Positions 1-6,436 of a DNA stretch of 11,460 bases are shown piece by piece. Position 1 is the first letter of the stretch. Every line of letters starts with the position of its first letter. Source of the DNA: Actinomycetota bacterium (GTDB lineage Bacteria > Actinomycetota > Actinomycetes > S36-B12 > UBA5976); assembly GCA_009918865.1 (NCBI GenBank), contig RGCY01000024.1, positions 1-11,460 on the forward strand, read 5' to 3'. Under the pieces are notes generated by a model. The model saw nothing but the letters and a program-made list of their open reading frames with translations. It did no database searches and was not told the DNA's origin. The position numbers were made by a program, and so were the translations under genes.

Positions 1-138
1 CGCTGGCACATCACTTGCCGCAATGATGGGGCCAGTCATGCAGATTCCAAAGATGGCGCAAGCCAGCAAAACAGAGTCACGCCTCGTTGCTGACCGCACC
101 AAGGTTCGTGACCGACCCACGCTGGAATGTCTGCGCAC
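1..138 (-). CDS. EamA/DMT-family transporter, N-terminal fragment (gene runs off the window)
   Basis: Only the first 46 codons are inside the window. After a short Arg/Ser-rich N-terminus the reading frame gives RRDSVLLACAIFGICMTGP, then IIAASDVPA. This is a hydrophobic first helix with a Gly-Pro pair and an Ala-rich end, as in the first helix of EamA (drug/metabolite transporter) proteins, which are ten-helix inner-membrane exporters. The frame stays open from the in-frame TAG at 148-150 to the window edge. Possible GTG starts are at 141, 138, 120 and 99, and there is no Shine-Dalgarno sequence before any of them. I chose 138 because a TAGCCT -10 hexamer lies exactly 6 nt upstream, matching the leaderless pattern seen elsewhere here. 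It is transcribed divergently from the MgtE_N gene. The family call rests on one helix and is tentative; the substrate is unknown. Confidence 0.55.
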   Translation of the reverse strand, partial: MRRHSSVGRSRTLVRSATRRDSVLLACAIFGICMTGPIIAASDVPA

Positions 139-144
139 CACGAA

Positions 145-150
145 AGGCTA
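145..150 (-). promoter_or_regulatory. -10 element (TAGCCT) of a leaderless EamA promoter
   Basis: On the minus strand TAGCCT is followed by 6 nt and then GTG at 138, so transcription would begin at or next to the start codon. No convincing -35 hexamer is seen. The promoter lies back to back with the one for the MgtE_N gene, with 12 bp between the two -10 hexamers. Confidence 0.45.
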
Positions 151-162
151 GCCGCCGCGCGG

Positions 163-168
163 TAACCT
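163..168 (+). promoter_or_regulatory. -10 element (TAACCT) of a leaderless MgtE_N/CBS promoter
   Basis: TAACCT ends 7 nt before the GTG start at 176. No Shine-Dalgarno sequence precedes that GTG, so initiation on a leaderless mRNA is inferred. The 8-bp palindrome CCGCGCGG at 155-162 fills most of the gap between this -10 and the divergent one. Confidence 0.55.
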
Positions 169-175
169 GCCCCTT

Positions 176-1432
176 GTGACCACATCCACCAGCCGTAACC
201 CGCGTGTGTTTCTCGCGCGGCTTGTGGGTTTGCGTGTCTTCGACCCCCAAGGCGACACGGTGGGTCGCGTGCGCGATGTGGTTATTCAACTCCTCGATGG
301 CGTCAGGCAGCCTCGCGTGCACGGCTTAGTGGTTGAGGTCGCCGCTCGCCACCGCGTGTTCGTGCCGATGACGCGCGTCACGAGTATTGATGCCGGCGCG
401 GTCATCACCACTGGCGTGGTCAATCTCCGTCGATTCCAACCAAGGCAAGGCGAAACCCTGTTCATCGCGGAATTACTTGACCGTGAAGCCCATGTTGTGA
501 AGGACAGCCAGCGCGTTTTCTTACGCGACTTGGCAATGCAACAAGATCGCAACAGCGATTGGGAAATTTGCAAAGTCTTCGTTGAGAAGCCAGGTTCTGG
601 TTTACGGCGACGCGGCGAAACGATGTTGCTTGACTGGCCGCAGGTTGCCGGCTTATCACTCACACCTGATGTGCAATCTGCTGAGGCGTTTCTTTCCGCC
701 ATCACAGACTTGCGCGCGGCTGACATCGCGCGACTACTCCACGACCTACCCGCCAAACGGCGACTTGAAGTTGTGCGCGCACTTGATGATGAATTACTCG
801 CTGACATTCTTGAAGAGTTACCCGAAGACGACGCGATTGAAATCGTCACAGCACTTGAAGGCACGCGCGCGGTTGATGTCATTGAAGAGATGGATCCCGA
901 TGACGCAGCTGACTTGCTCAGCGAGCTCACACCCGAACAAGCCGATGCAGTGCTTGCCCAAATGGAACCAGACGACGCCGATGATTTACGTCGACTCATG
1001 GAGTACGGCGAATACACCGCCGGCGGCATGATGACCACTGAGCCAGTGATTCTCGGTCCGGATGCGACTGTGGCAGCAGCACTTGCACGTGTGCGTAACC
1101 CAGATATCTCCCCCGCGCTAGCGGCTCAGGTGTTCGTGGTTCGCCCCCCGACTGAAACTCCCACCGGGCGCTACCTCGGTGTGGCGCACATTCAACGACT
1201 CTTGCGTGAACCACCTGCGACCTTGGTCTCTGCCGTGGTCGATGACCTACCACCACTAGACCCCGCGGCGCCACTAAGCCGAGTCACACGCGCATTCGCC
1301 ACCTACAACTTGGTGGCAATTCCGGTGGTGGATGAGCATGAGCATTTGCTAGGGGCGGTGACAGTCGACGACGTTATCGACCACATGCTGCCGGACCGCT
1401 GGCGCAACATGGAGGAGGGCACTGATGGCTGA
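176..1432 (+). CDS. PRC-barrel / MgtE_N / CBS-pair protein lacking the Mg2+ channel domain
   Basis: A soluble 418-aa protein. Residues about 8-85 and 90-160 look like two PRC-barrel-like beta domains (LVGLRVFDPQGDTVGRVRDV; LLDWPQVAGL near 151-160). Residues about 165-275 form the acidic helical MgtE_N repeat superhelix (ILEELPEDDA at 211-220, EEMDPDDAADLL at 237-248). TAGGMMTTEP at 281-290 opens a CBS pair of about 285-405, ending in DDVIDHMLPDRWR. In full-length MgtE, N and CBS domains gate a five-helix Mg2+ channel according to cytosolic Mg2+ or nucleotide. Here the protein stops after CBS and has no membrane helices, so it cannot be the channel itself. M. tuberculosis Rv1232c is, from memory, of the same architecture. 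The GTG start is supported by the -10 at 163-168. The last 8 nt overlap the DUF1003 gene, implying coupled translation. Inferred role: Mg2+/nucleotide-sensing regulator or scaffold. Confidence 0.85.
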   Translation: MTTSTSRNPRVFLARLVGLRVFDPQGDTVGRVRDVVIQLLDGVRQPRVHGLVVEVAARHRVFVPMTRVTSIDAGAVITTGVVNLRRFQPRQGETLFIAELLDREAHVVKDSQRVFLRDLAMQQDRNSDWEICKVFVEKPGSGLRRRGETMLLDWPQVAGLSLTPDVQSAEAFLSAITDLRAADIARLLHDLPAKRRLEVVRALDDELLADILEELPEDDAIEIVTALEGTRAVDVIEEMDPDDAADLLSELTPEQADAVLAQMEPDDADDLRRLMEYGEYTAGGMMTTEPVILGPDATVAAALARVRNPDISPALAAQVFVVRPPTETPTGRYLGVAHIQRLLREPPATLVSAVVDDLPPLDPAAPLSRVTRAFATYNLVAIPVVDEHEHLLGAVTVDDVIDHMLPDRWRNMEEGTDG

Positions 1433-1907
1433 AAAGTCTGCTCGCCTCGACCAACCACGCGGTCGTCAACGCCGTGGCATCTCCATTGATCACGAACGCT
1501 TCGGTCGCCTGAGTGAACGCATTGCTCGGTTCATCGGCTCCTGGAAGTTCATCGCGTGGATGACAGTGGTGATCGTCGCGTGGATTGCGTGGAATGCCCT
1601 TGGGCCAGAGCACTTGCGCTTTGACCCTTACGCATTCCTGTTCCTCACACTCCTGCTGTCCCTGCAGGCGTCATATGCCGCGCCACTCATCCTGCTTGCT
1701 CAGAACCGTCAAGCCGACCGCGACCGCGTGCAATACCAAGATGACCGGGCCAGCACTGACCGGCTACTAGCCGACACTGAGTATTTGCTTCGTGAAGTGG
1801 CAGCACTTCGCATCGCCATGGGCGAACTCGCCACACGTGACTACATCCGCGGCGAAATCCGAGACATCCTGCAAGAGCGGGACGACGAGCGCGAAGAACG
1901 CGGCTGA
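1425..1907 (+). CDS. DUF1003 family membrane protein
   Basis: A 160-aa protein. The first 35 residues are basic and soluble. Two hydrophobic segments follow at about 41-59 (FIAWMTVVIVAWIAWNALG) and 70-92 (FLFLTLLLSLQASYAAP). From about 94 a charged, coiled-coil-like tail begins with NRQADRDRVQYQDDRAS and ends EREERG. The FDPYAFLFLTLLLSLQASYAAPLIL block with NRQA(D)RDR is the signature of DUF1003, a family of unknown function. The ATG at 1425 lies inside the end of the MgtE_N gene (8-nt overlap) and is preceded by a GGAGGAGGG Shine-Dalgarno at 1411-1419, so translation is probably coupled. The pairing with a channel-less MgtE_N/CBS protein suggests that this protein is its membrane partner, but no transport activity can be read from the sequence. 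Confidence 0.88.
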   Translation: MAEKSARLDQPRGRQRRGISIDHERFGRLSERIARFIGSWKFIAWMTVVIVAWIAWNALGPEHLRFDPYAFLFLTLLLSLQASYAAPLILLAQNRQADRDRVQYQDDRASTDRLLADTEYLLREVAALRIAMGELATRDYIRGEIRDILQERDDEREERG

Positions 1908-1911
1908 CGCG

Positions 1912-1917
1912 TAGCAT
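1912..1917 (+). promoter_or_regulatory. -10 element (TAGCAT) of a leaderless mrp promoter
   Basis: TAGCAT ends 6 nt before the GTG of mrp and lies in the 16-nt gap after the DUF1003 stop codon. There is no Shine-Dalgarno sequence in that gap. mrp could therefore be made from its own leaderless transcript as well as by read-through from the upstream pair. No clear -35 was found. Confidence 0.5.
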
Positions 1918-1923
1918 CACCAC

Positions 1924-3051
1924 GTGACTTCACTCGAAACCTTGTGGGAAGCCCTGCGACCAGTGCAGGACCCAGAGATTCACCGTTCCTTGGTTGATTT
2001 GGGCATGATTGCGGACCTGCAATTCACCGATGGTGTTGTGAATGTAGAAGTCACTCTCACAGTCACCGGGTGCCCCATGCGAGAGACCATCACTTCGCGT
2101 GTGGAATCAGCACTACTCAGCGTTCCCGATGTCACTGATGTACGCGTGCGATTCGGCGTGATGACAGATGAGCAGCGAGCAGCACTGCGCACGACGCTCA
2201 CCGGCTCGGATGCTCGACCTATTCCGTTCACTCAACCAGGCTCATTGACGCGCGTGCTTGCCATTGCATCGGGTAAAGGTGGTGTTGGTAAGTCTTCCAT
2301 CACCGCAAATCTCGCTGCTGCGCTTGCAGCGCGTGGGCACAGCGTCGGTCTCATCGATGCAGATGTTTACGGGCATTCAATTCCGCGTCTACTCGGTCTC
2401 ACAGCAGCACCCACATATGTCGAGGGATTGTTCATGCCGCCGGTTGCACACGGCGTGCGCGTCATGAGTTTGCTGCCGTTTAAACCTGGTGGAGTAAACG
2501 AACCAGTTGCCTACCGCGGTCCAATGCTGCACAAAGTGCTTCAACAGTTTCTGGCTGACACGTGGTGGGGCGATCTTGACTATCTCCTGCTAGACCTACC
2601 ACCTGGCACGGGCGATATGCCCATGTCAATCGGTCAAACTCTGCCGAATGCTGAAGTCATTGTTGTGACGACCGCCAACACCTCGGCTGCTGAGGTGGCG
2701 GTGCGCGCCGGCATGTTGGCACATCGCCTGCGCCAGCGCGTTCTCGGTGTGGTGGAAAACATGTCTTCAATGCTGTGCGCTGGATGTGGCGAGCGAACTC
2801 CGATCTTTGGAACCGGCGGTGCTGACTTAGTGTCCAACACCCTGAGTGATGCGGTCGGTTCGCCGGTGCCCGTTTTGGCGCGCATCACATACGACACAGC
2901 CCTAGCAGACCCGGCGGCAGATTCAGTGCCATTTGTTGTGCATCACCACAAATCCCCTGCGGCACAAGAAATCAGCGCACTCGCTGAGTCTCTTGCAAGT
3001 CGACCACGTGGACTTGTCGGAATGCCGCTTTCAGTCTCGCCCGCGAGATAG
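1924..3051 (+). CDS. mrp: Mrp/ApbC-type iron-sulfur cluster carrier ATPase
   Basis: A 375-aa cytosolic P-loop ATPase that holds a bridging [4Fe-4S] cluster and passes it to apo-proteins (Mrp/NBP35 family). Residues about 4-80 are a MIP18/DUF59 domain, with DPEIHRSLVDLGMI near 17-30 and the conserved TVTGCPMR near 47-54. The deviant Walker A motif GKGGVGKS is at 117-124, followed by IDADVYGHSIPRLLG. LLLDLPPGTGD is the switch/Walker B region. The pair C285-A-G-C288 is the usual C-terminal CxxC that bridges the cluster in a dimer. Length is normal for the actinobacterial form. The GTG start sits 6 nt after a TAGCAT -10. The 3' end overlaps the convergent PAP2 gene by 21 bp. Confidence 0.95.
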   Translation: MTSLETLWEALRPVQDPEIHRSLVDLGMIADLQFTDGVVNVEVTLTVTGCPMRETITSRVESALLSVPDVTDVRVRFGVMTDEQRAALRTTLTGSDARPIPFTQPGSLTRVLAIASGKGGVGKSSITANLAAALAARGHSVGLIDADVYGHSIPRLLGLTAAPTYVEGLFMPPVAHGVRVMSLLPFKPGGVNEPVAYRGPMLHKVLQQFLADTWWGDLDYLLLDLPPGTGDMPMSIGQTLPNAEVIVVTTANTSAAEVAVRAGMLAHRLRQRVLGVVENMSSMLCAGCGERTPIFGTGGADLVSNTLSDAVGSPVPVLARITYDTALADPAADSVPFVVHHHKSPAAQEISALAESLASRPRGLVGMPLSVSPAR

Positions 3052-3726
3052 TCGAGCATCCAGAAGTTGTGCGGTCATCAAACCCAGCGTGGCTAATGCA
3101 CATCCCAAGGCAAGTCCTGCAATCAAGTCTGTTAGCCAGTGCGTTGTCCGTAACCAGGAACAGGCTGCAATCACCACTGACATGCCACATGCCGCACCGC
3201 GCACTGCACGTCGAACTCGTCGCTGCGCATCGTGAACGAGAAACCACGCCAACGTGGCCCACATTCCGACATTTGTGGCATGCCCACTCGGATAAGCACC
3301 GAAGGTGCGGCTGATGTTGTCGTTGAAGAATTCCGAGCCGCCAAGTCGCGGCGTTGCGCGCTCACTCCACCACTTCACTACCCCAACCATGATGTTCACG
3401 AAAGCAACTGAAAACAGCGCTGCTAGCCAAGGAAGACTGCGTCGACGTCGCCAGCCGAGATACGTTGTCAGAGCGAAGAGAACCGGCAACACCACCACGC
3501 GCTGACCAGGACGTTCAACCTCCTTGAGCACCTCGTCCAGCATGTCATTGCTCAGCCATGCGGTCAGCCGCGCTGCGTGATCCAACGCTGAAGACCAACC
3601 AACTGCCGCCATTGCCGTGACCGCAACGAACACGCTAGAGGCTGTGAGCAGCAGCTTTGGCAGCGCTGCAAATGCAATGTCTTGTCGAGCGCGAGTTCCG
3701 TGGAGGTGATGACCCAACAAGGTCAT
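3031..3726 (-). CDS. PAP2-superfamily membrane phosphatase
   Basis: A 231-aa protein with about six hydrophobic segments (approximately 27-45, 78-92, 99-117, 150-166, 178-190, 200-220). The PAP2 catalytic signature is visible in order: K118-WWSERATPR (a variant of the KxxxxxxRP motif), Y-PSGH with H149 (motif 2), and R193-TTHWLTD with H196 and D200 (motif 3). Such enzymes remove phosphate from lipid phosphates such as undecaprenyl diphosphate or phosphatidic acid on the outer face of the membrane; which substrate is used here cannot be said. The ATG overlaps the tatB stop (ATGA), so it is probably translationally coupled as the last gene of htrA-tatB-PAP2. There is no good Shine-Dalgarno of its own. 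Its 3' end overlaps mrp on the other strand. Confidence 0.88.
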   Translation of the reverse strand: MTLLGHHLHGTRARQDIAFAALPKLLLTASSVFVAVTAMAAVGWSSALDHAARLTAWLSNDMLDEVLKEVERPGQRVVVLPVLFALTTYLGWRRRRSLPWLAALFSVAFVNIMVGVVKWWSERATPRLGGSEFFNDNISRTFGAYPSGHATNVGMWATLAWFLVHDAQRRVRRAVRGAACGMSVVIAACSWLRTTHWLTDLIAGLALGCALATLGLMTAQLLDARLSRGRD

Positions 3727-4046
3727 GGGGTATCCGCATCCCAGGCAGGCGCGGGTGGCACGGATGACGATGCGCGTGCCGATGGTCGGTTCACCTGACC
3801 AGATTGCTGCTCAAAATCCGCGTCGAGCAAGCGTCGTGGGTCGGCTTGCCTCATTAAGTCCACAACATCGTTGACATCTGCTCCAACAGAATCTTGCAAA
3901 TCAGCTCTCGCTCGCGCTGCTTGTTCACGAATTGCACGCAGCGTCCCAGTCCACTGTCGGGCAATGCTGGGCAAACGCTCGGGACCAACAATCAGCAGTG
4001 CCACTAATGCAATCACGATGAACTCGCCGGCACCGATGTCAAACAC
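3723..4046 (-). CDS. tatB: Sec-independent (Tat) translocase subunit TatB
   Basis: 107 aa from the GTG at 4046. FDIGAGEF opens a single N-terminal membrane helix (about 6-20), followed by the GPERLP hinge at 21-26, an amphipathic helix at about 27-50 and a polar Pro/Ala/Ser-rich tail. The FDIGAGE(L/F) start and GPERLP are typical of actinobacterial TatB, which receives twin-arginine substrates together with TatC. I preferred GTG 4046 to the upstream ATG 4064 because the family starts at FDIG and an AGGA lies 9 nt before this GTG. It lies 51 nt downstream of htrA and overlaps the PAP2 start by 4 nt. tatC is not in the window. TatA is the alternative family member, but the long tail and context favour TatB. 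Confidence 0.9.
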   Translation of the reverse strand: MFDIGAGEFIVIALVALLIVGPERLPSIARQWTGTLRAIREQAARARADLQDSVGADVNDVVDLMRQADPRRLLDADFEQQSGQVNRPSARASSSVPPAPAWDADTP

Positions 4047-4097
4047 AGTGCCGCATCCTGTCATGGACCCATGCGTCTCGACAGTGCAAGGTGAGCA

Positions 4098-5504
4098 TCA
4101 CAGCGAAGGTCGCGAACCCAGCGTTAGCGTCACGGTGCGCTCAGAGTTGCCGCGTTGCACCGTGATTGAGATGGCATCGCCGGGGGCATAGGAACGAATC
4201 GTGGTGATGACATCGGTGGCATCAGCCATCAGCCTTCCGTCAACACGAGTGATGACATCTCCCACGCGCAAACCTGCAGAACGCGCCGGTCCACTTTGTT
4301 CAACCATGGCAATCCGCGCACCATCGCCTGTGTACATCCGATCAAGTTGCACACCAATCACTGGGAATGTGGATCCGCCAGTGCGGATAATCTGTTGCGC
4401 TACTCGCCGGGCCTGATTGATGGGAATCGCAAACCCCACGCCAATGTTCCCGGACTGACCAGTAATTTCCTGGCCTAGTGTTGCGATTGCGGAGTTCACG
4501 CCAATCATTCGGCCCGACGCATCAACAAGGGGTCCGCCTGAGTTTCCAGGATTGATGGCTGCATCCGTCTGGATTGCCGAAATAAATGATGTTTCATCTG
4601 CCGAGTTGGAAGGGTTCGTTGTCACTGGTCGACGCAGAGCGCTGACAATCCCACTTGTGACAGTGCCTGTGAGACCCAGTGGTGACCCAATCGCGATCAC
4701 CCCATCGCCCACAACAACTTTGGTTGAATCACCCATCGGAATCACAGGTAAGCCGCCTTTGTTCACTCGCAGAACTGCCAAGTCATAAGACGGATCCCGC
4801 CCGACCACGGTTGCTGAATAGCGGTCACCACTTTGCAGTCGAACACTTATTGCTCCACCAGAGGTGACGACATCAAGCACCACGTGATTGTTGGTCAAGA
4901 TGTAGGACTGCGAACTCGAACTCTGAATCACTGCACCTGAACCGTTGCCACTTCCATCCGCGCTATTCGTTTCAACTGACACCACAGTCGGCAGAATCCG
5001 CCGCGCAACACCAGCCACACTCGCCGCCGGTCTTGATGCACTATCTCCACCAACATTGTTGAGAACAGTGTCCGGATTGAGTGAAGAACCGGAGTCTCGG
5101 AAGAACTGAGCACCAATGCCGCCGCCGAGCAATCCAGACACAAGTGCAACGACAACGACCGTGCCCAGGCGTCGCGGCGCAGGGCTCGGCGCAGGGCTCG
5201 ACGCAGGGCTCGGCGCAGGCGAGGCAAAGAGTGGCGCAGTTGGAGCAAATCCGTTCGCGGGCATTACCTCTGCGACCTGCGAAACTGGCGGTTGCCCAGG
5301 CTCACTCCATGTGGGAGCTGTCGGTACTTCTGATGCTGACCTCGTCGGAGTGTGCCCAGGCTCACTCCATGTGGGAGGTGTCGCCTTCACACTCGGCTCC
5401 GACTGGGGCACATCGTCGACGGAACCGACCGTCGGCATCGCAGAAGCAACATCAGCAGGACTTGAGTCCGGCTCTACTCCCGTAGGCGCCTGCTCATCAG
5501 ACAT
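4098..5504 (-). CDS. htrA: HtrA/DegP-like membrane-anchored serine protease with PDZ domain
   Basis: 468 aa. Residues 1-110 are a cytoplasmic disordered Pro/Ser/Ala-rich region. It holds two PTWSEPG copies (at 44-50 and 64-70) and an SPAPSPASSPAP stretch at 95-106. A single membrane anchor lies at about 113-133 (VVVVALVSGLLGGGIGAQFF). The trypsin-like domain spans about 160-365 with the triad H207 (TNNHVV), D241 (YDLAVL) and S322 (NPGNSGGP). A PDZ domain spans about 380-466 (SAGLRVGDVITRVDG). The enzyme faces outward and degrades or refolds damaged exported proteins. The ATG at 5504 has GAGG 8 nt upstream; a GTG at 5513 is an alternative start. It heads the htrA-tatB-PAP2 operon. In mycobacteria sigE and rseA precede this gene; here neither does. 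Residue 110 is followed by RR, which sets an N-in topology. Confidence 0.93.
   Translation of the reverse strand: MSDEQAPTGVEPDSSPADVASAMPTVGSVDDVPQSEPSVKATPPTWSEPGHTPTRSASEVPTAPTWSEPGQPPVSQVAEVMPANGFAPTAPLFASPAPSPASSPAPSPAPRRLGTVVVVALVSGLLGGGIGAQFFRDSGSSLNPDTVLNNVGGDSASRPAASVAGVARRILPTVVSVETNSADGSGNGSGAVIQSSSSQSYILTNNHVVLDVVTSGGAISVRLQSGDRYSATVVGRDPSYDLAVLRVNKGGLPVIPMGDSTKVVVGDGVIAIGSPLGLTGTVTSGIVSALRRPVTTNPSNSADETSFISAIQTDAAINPGNSGGPLVDASGRMIGVNSAIATLGQEITGQSGNIGVGFAIPINQARRVAQQIIRTGGSTFPVIGVQLDRMYTGDGARIAMVEQSGPARSAGLRVGDVITRVDGRLMADATDVITTIRSYAPGDAISITVQRGNSERTVTLTLGSRPSL
5176..5223. repeat. 12-bp tandem repeat inside htrA
   Basis: The unit GGCGCAGGGCTC is present perfectly at 5176-5187 and 5188-5199, with one change at 5200-5211, and degenerate at 5212-5223. 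Read on the minus strand it encodes the Ser-Pro-Ala-Pro rich linker just before the htrA membrane helix. Copy-number change would stay in frame (4 codons per unit). Confidence 0.85.
5293..5377. repeat. 25-bp direct repeat, 60 bp apart, inside htrA
   Basis: An identical 25-bp stretch occurs at 5293-5317 and 5353-5377. After one mismatch the next 5 bp (TGTCG) also match. The 60-bp period is 20 codons, so loss or gain of one unit keeps the htrA frame. The repeat encodes the two PTWSEPG copies of the cytoplasmic N-terminal region. Confidence 0.9.
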
Positions 5505-5733
5505 TTCGCTCACCTCACTGCTCTAACCGACTGACGTTTCCGCGACGACAACTCAAAACCCTCACTGTTACACCCGCGGCTGCTGCGAGCGGACATCCAC
5601 GACCTGCATTGTGGTTGGTGCGGTCTCGATCTCGTCGTCTTTTCACATCGTGACCACACAGCATGAGATGTGGCTTATCTGTGCCTGAGAGTCGCCTTAA
5701 ATCCCTTCGAACTCTAGTGCGTACGCTGCACCC
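5505..5733. other. Divergent intergenic region between htrA and the O-methyltransferase gene
   Basis: This 229-bp spacer is the longest in the window. It must contain the htrA promoter, but I could not fix a convincing -35/-10 pair for it. GGAAAC occurs on the minus strand (around 5540-5545) but has no correctly spaced CGTT partner, so an ECF-type promoter cannot be claimed. At the right end it holds the TACGCT -10 of the methyltransferase gene. No reading frame here resembles sigE or rseA. Confidence 0.6.
5722..5727 (+). promoter_or_regulatory. -10 element (TACGCT) of a leaderless O-methyltransferase promoter
   Basis: TACGCT ends 6 nt before the GTG at 5734 and no Shine-Dalgarno sequence precedes that GTG. 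The spacing is the same as at mrp, LOG and dapE. No clear -35 hexamer. Confidence 0.5.
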
Positions 5734-6375
5734 GTGACGCCCGAAGAGACCACCGCGCTGCAGTCCGCAGCCTGGAGCCAGCAGTGGCGAGCAGAGGATG
5801 AGATTCTCTTGCGTGCCCGGGCTAAGGCGCGAGATGCCGGCTGCCAGCCAGTTGAACCTGCGGTAGGCGCACTGCTGCAGGTTTTGGCGGCCGCCACCGC
5901 AGCAACTGCCGTGGTTGAGGTGGGCACTGGCACCGGGGTTTCTGGAACCTGGATTCTGCGCGGCATGGCCAGCAACGGTGTGCTGACCACGATTGACTAC
6001 GAAGCCGAAAACCAAAGGATTGCGCGCACCACCTTCTCCGAGGCAGCCGTGCCGCCACAACGCACTCGAGTCATCACGGGCAAAGCGCGCGATGTTCTCC
6101 AGAGATTGACACCTGCTGCGTATGACATGGTGTTCATTGACGCAGACGAGCGCGAACATCCCGAACTACTTCAGTGCGCCTTACCACTACTTCGTTCACG
6201 CGGATTGCTGGTCGTAGACGATGCGCTGTCAGGTGGCAAGGTGCCAGACCCTGCGCGCAGAGATGCCGCCACCGTGGCCGTGCGAGGCATGTTGACCGCG
6301 GTCGCAGAAAATGTGGGATTGATTCCGGTGGTGCTGCCAGTTGGCCCAGGGCTTCTCATTGCAGTCGCGCCGTAA
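5734..6375 (+). CDS. Class I SAM-dependent O-methyltransferase
   Basis: 213 aa with the catechol-O-methyltransferase-like (Methyltransf_3) fold. Motif I is VVEVGTGTGVSGTWIL at 60-75, an acidic residue follows at D88 (TTIDYE), and FIDADE at 134-139 and VVDDALSGG at 160-168 supply the acidic residues that in this family bind a divalent metal and the acceptor hydroxyls. It transfers a methyl group from S-adenosylmethionine to a hydroxyl of an unknown small molecule in the cytosol. M. tuberculosis Rv1220c appears to be the syntenic counterpart: there it adjoins sigE, here it directly faces htrA. The GTG start is the first in frame after a TACGCT -10 and agrees with family length. It converges with the DUF3117 gene, with a hairpin between the two. 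Confidence 0.88.
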   Translation: MTPEETTALQSAAWSQQWRAEDEILLRARAKARDAGCQPVEPAVGALLQVLAAATAATAVVEVGTGTGVSGTWILRGMASNGVLTTIDYEAENQRIARTTFSEAAVPPQRTRVITGKARDVLQRLTPAAYDMVFIDADEREHPELLQCALPLLRSRGLLVVDDALSGGKVPDPARRDAATVAVRGMLTAVAENVGLIPVVLPVGPGLLIAVAP

Positions 6376-6411
6376 TCCGAGACTCATCATGCGACGCGGT
6401 AGCGACGCTCA

Positions 6412-6428
6412 CCCATCAACCTGATGGG
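6412..6428. terminator. Hairpin between convergent O-methyltransferase and DUF3117 genes
   Basis: CCCATCA-ACC-TGATGGG is a perfect 7-bp stem with a 3-nt loop in the 61-bp gap between two converging genes. There is no T tract on either side, so if it terminates transcription it does so as the U-poor hairpin type often proposed for actinobacteria. It could serve both strands. Confidence 0.5.
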
Positions 6429-6436
6429 AACCAGCA

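Noticed and set aside
286..1038. Minus-strand open frame of 250 codons opposite the MgtE_N/CBS gene, and a 149-codon plus-strand frame at 582-1031
   Set aside because: Both are Ser/Arg/Thr-rich, low-complexity translations of the other frames of a clear gene; no domain is recognisable.
5176..5377. Repeat cluster considered as a CRISPR-like array
   Set aside because: It lies inside the htrA frame, units are 12 bp or a single 25-bp pair, and there are no regular unique spacers or cas genes.
5505..5600. ECF (SigE-type) promoter for htrA based on GGAAAC on the minus strand
   Set aside because: No CGTT-like -10 follows at the required spacing of about 16-18 nt.
5515..6159. Minus-strand open frame of 214 codons, considered as a possible sigE/rseA remnant because it ends beside htrA
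   Set aside because: The translation has no sigma-factor or zinc-binding anti-sigma features and most of it lies opposite the methyltransferase gene, so it is a shadow.
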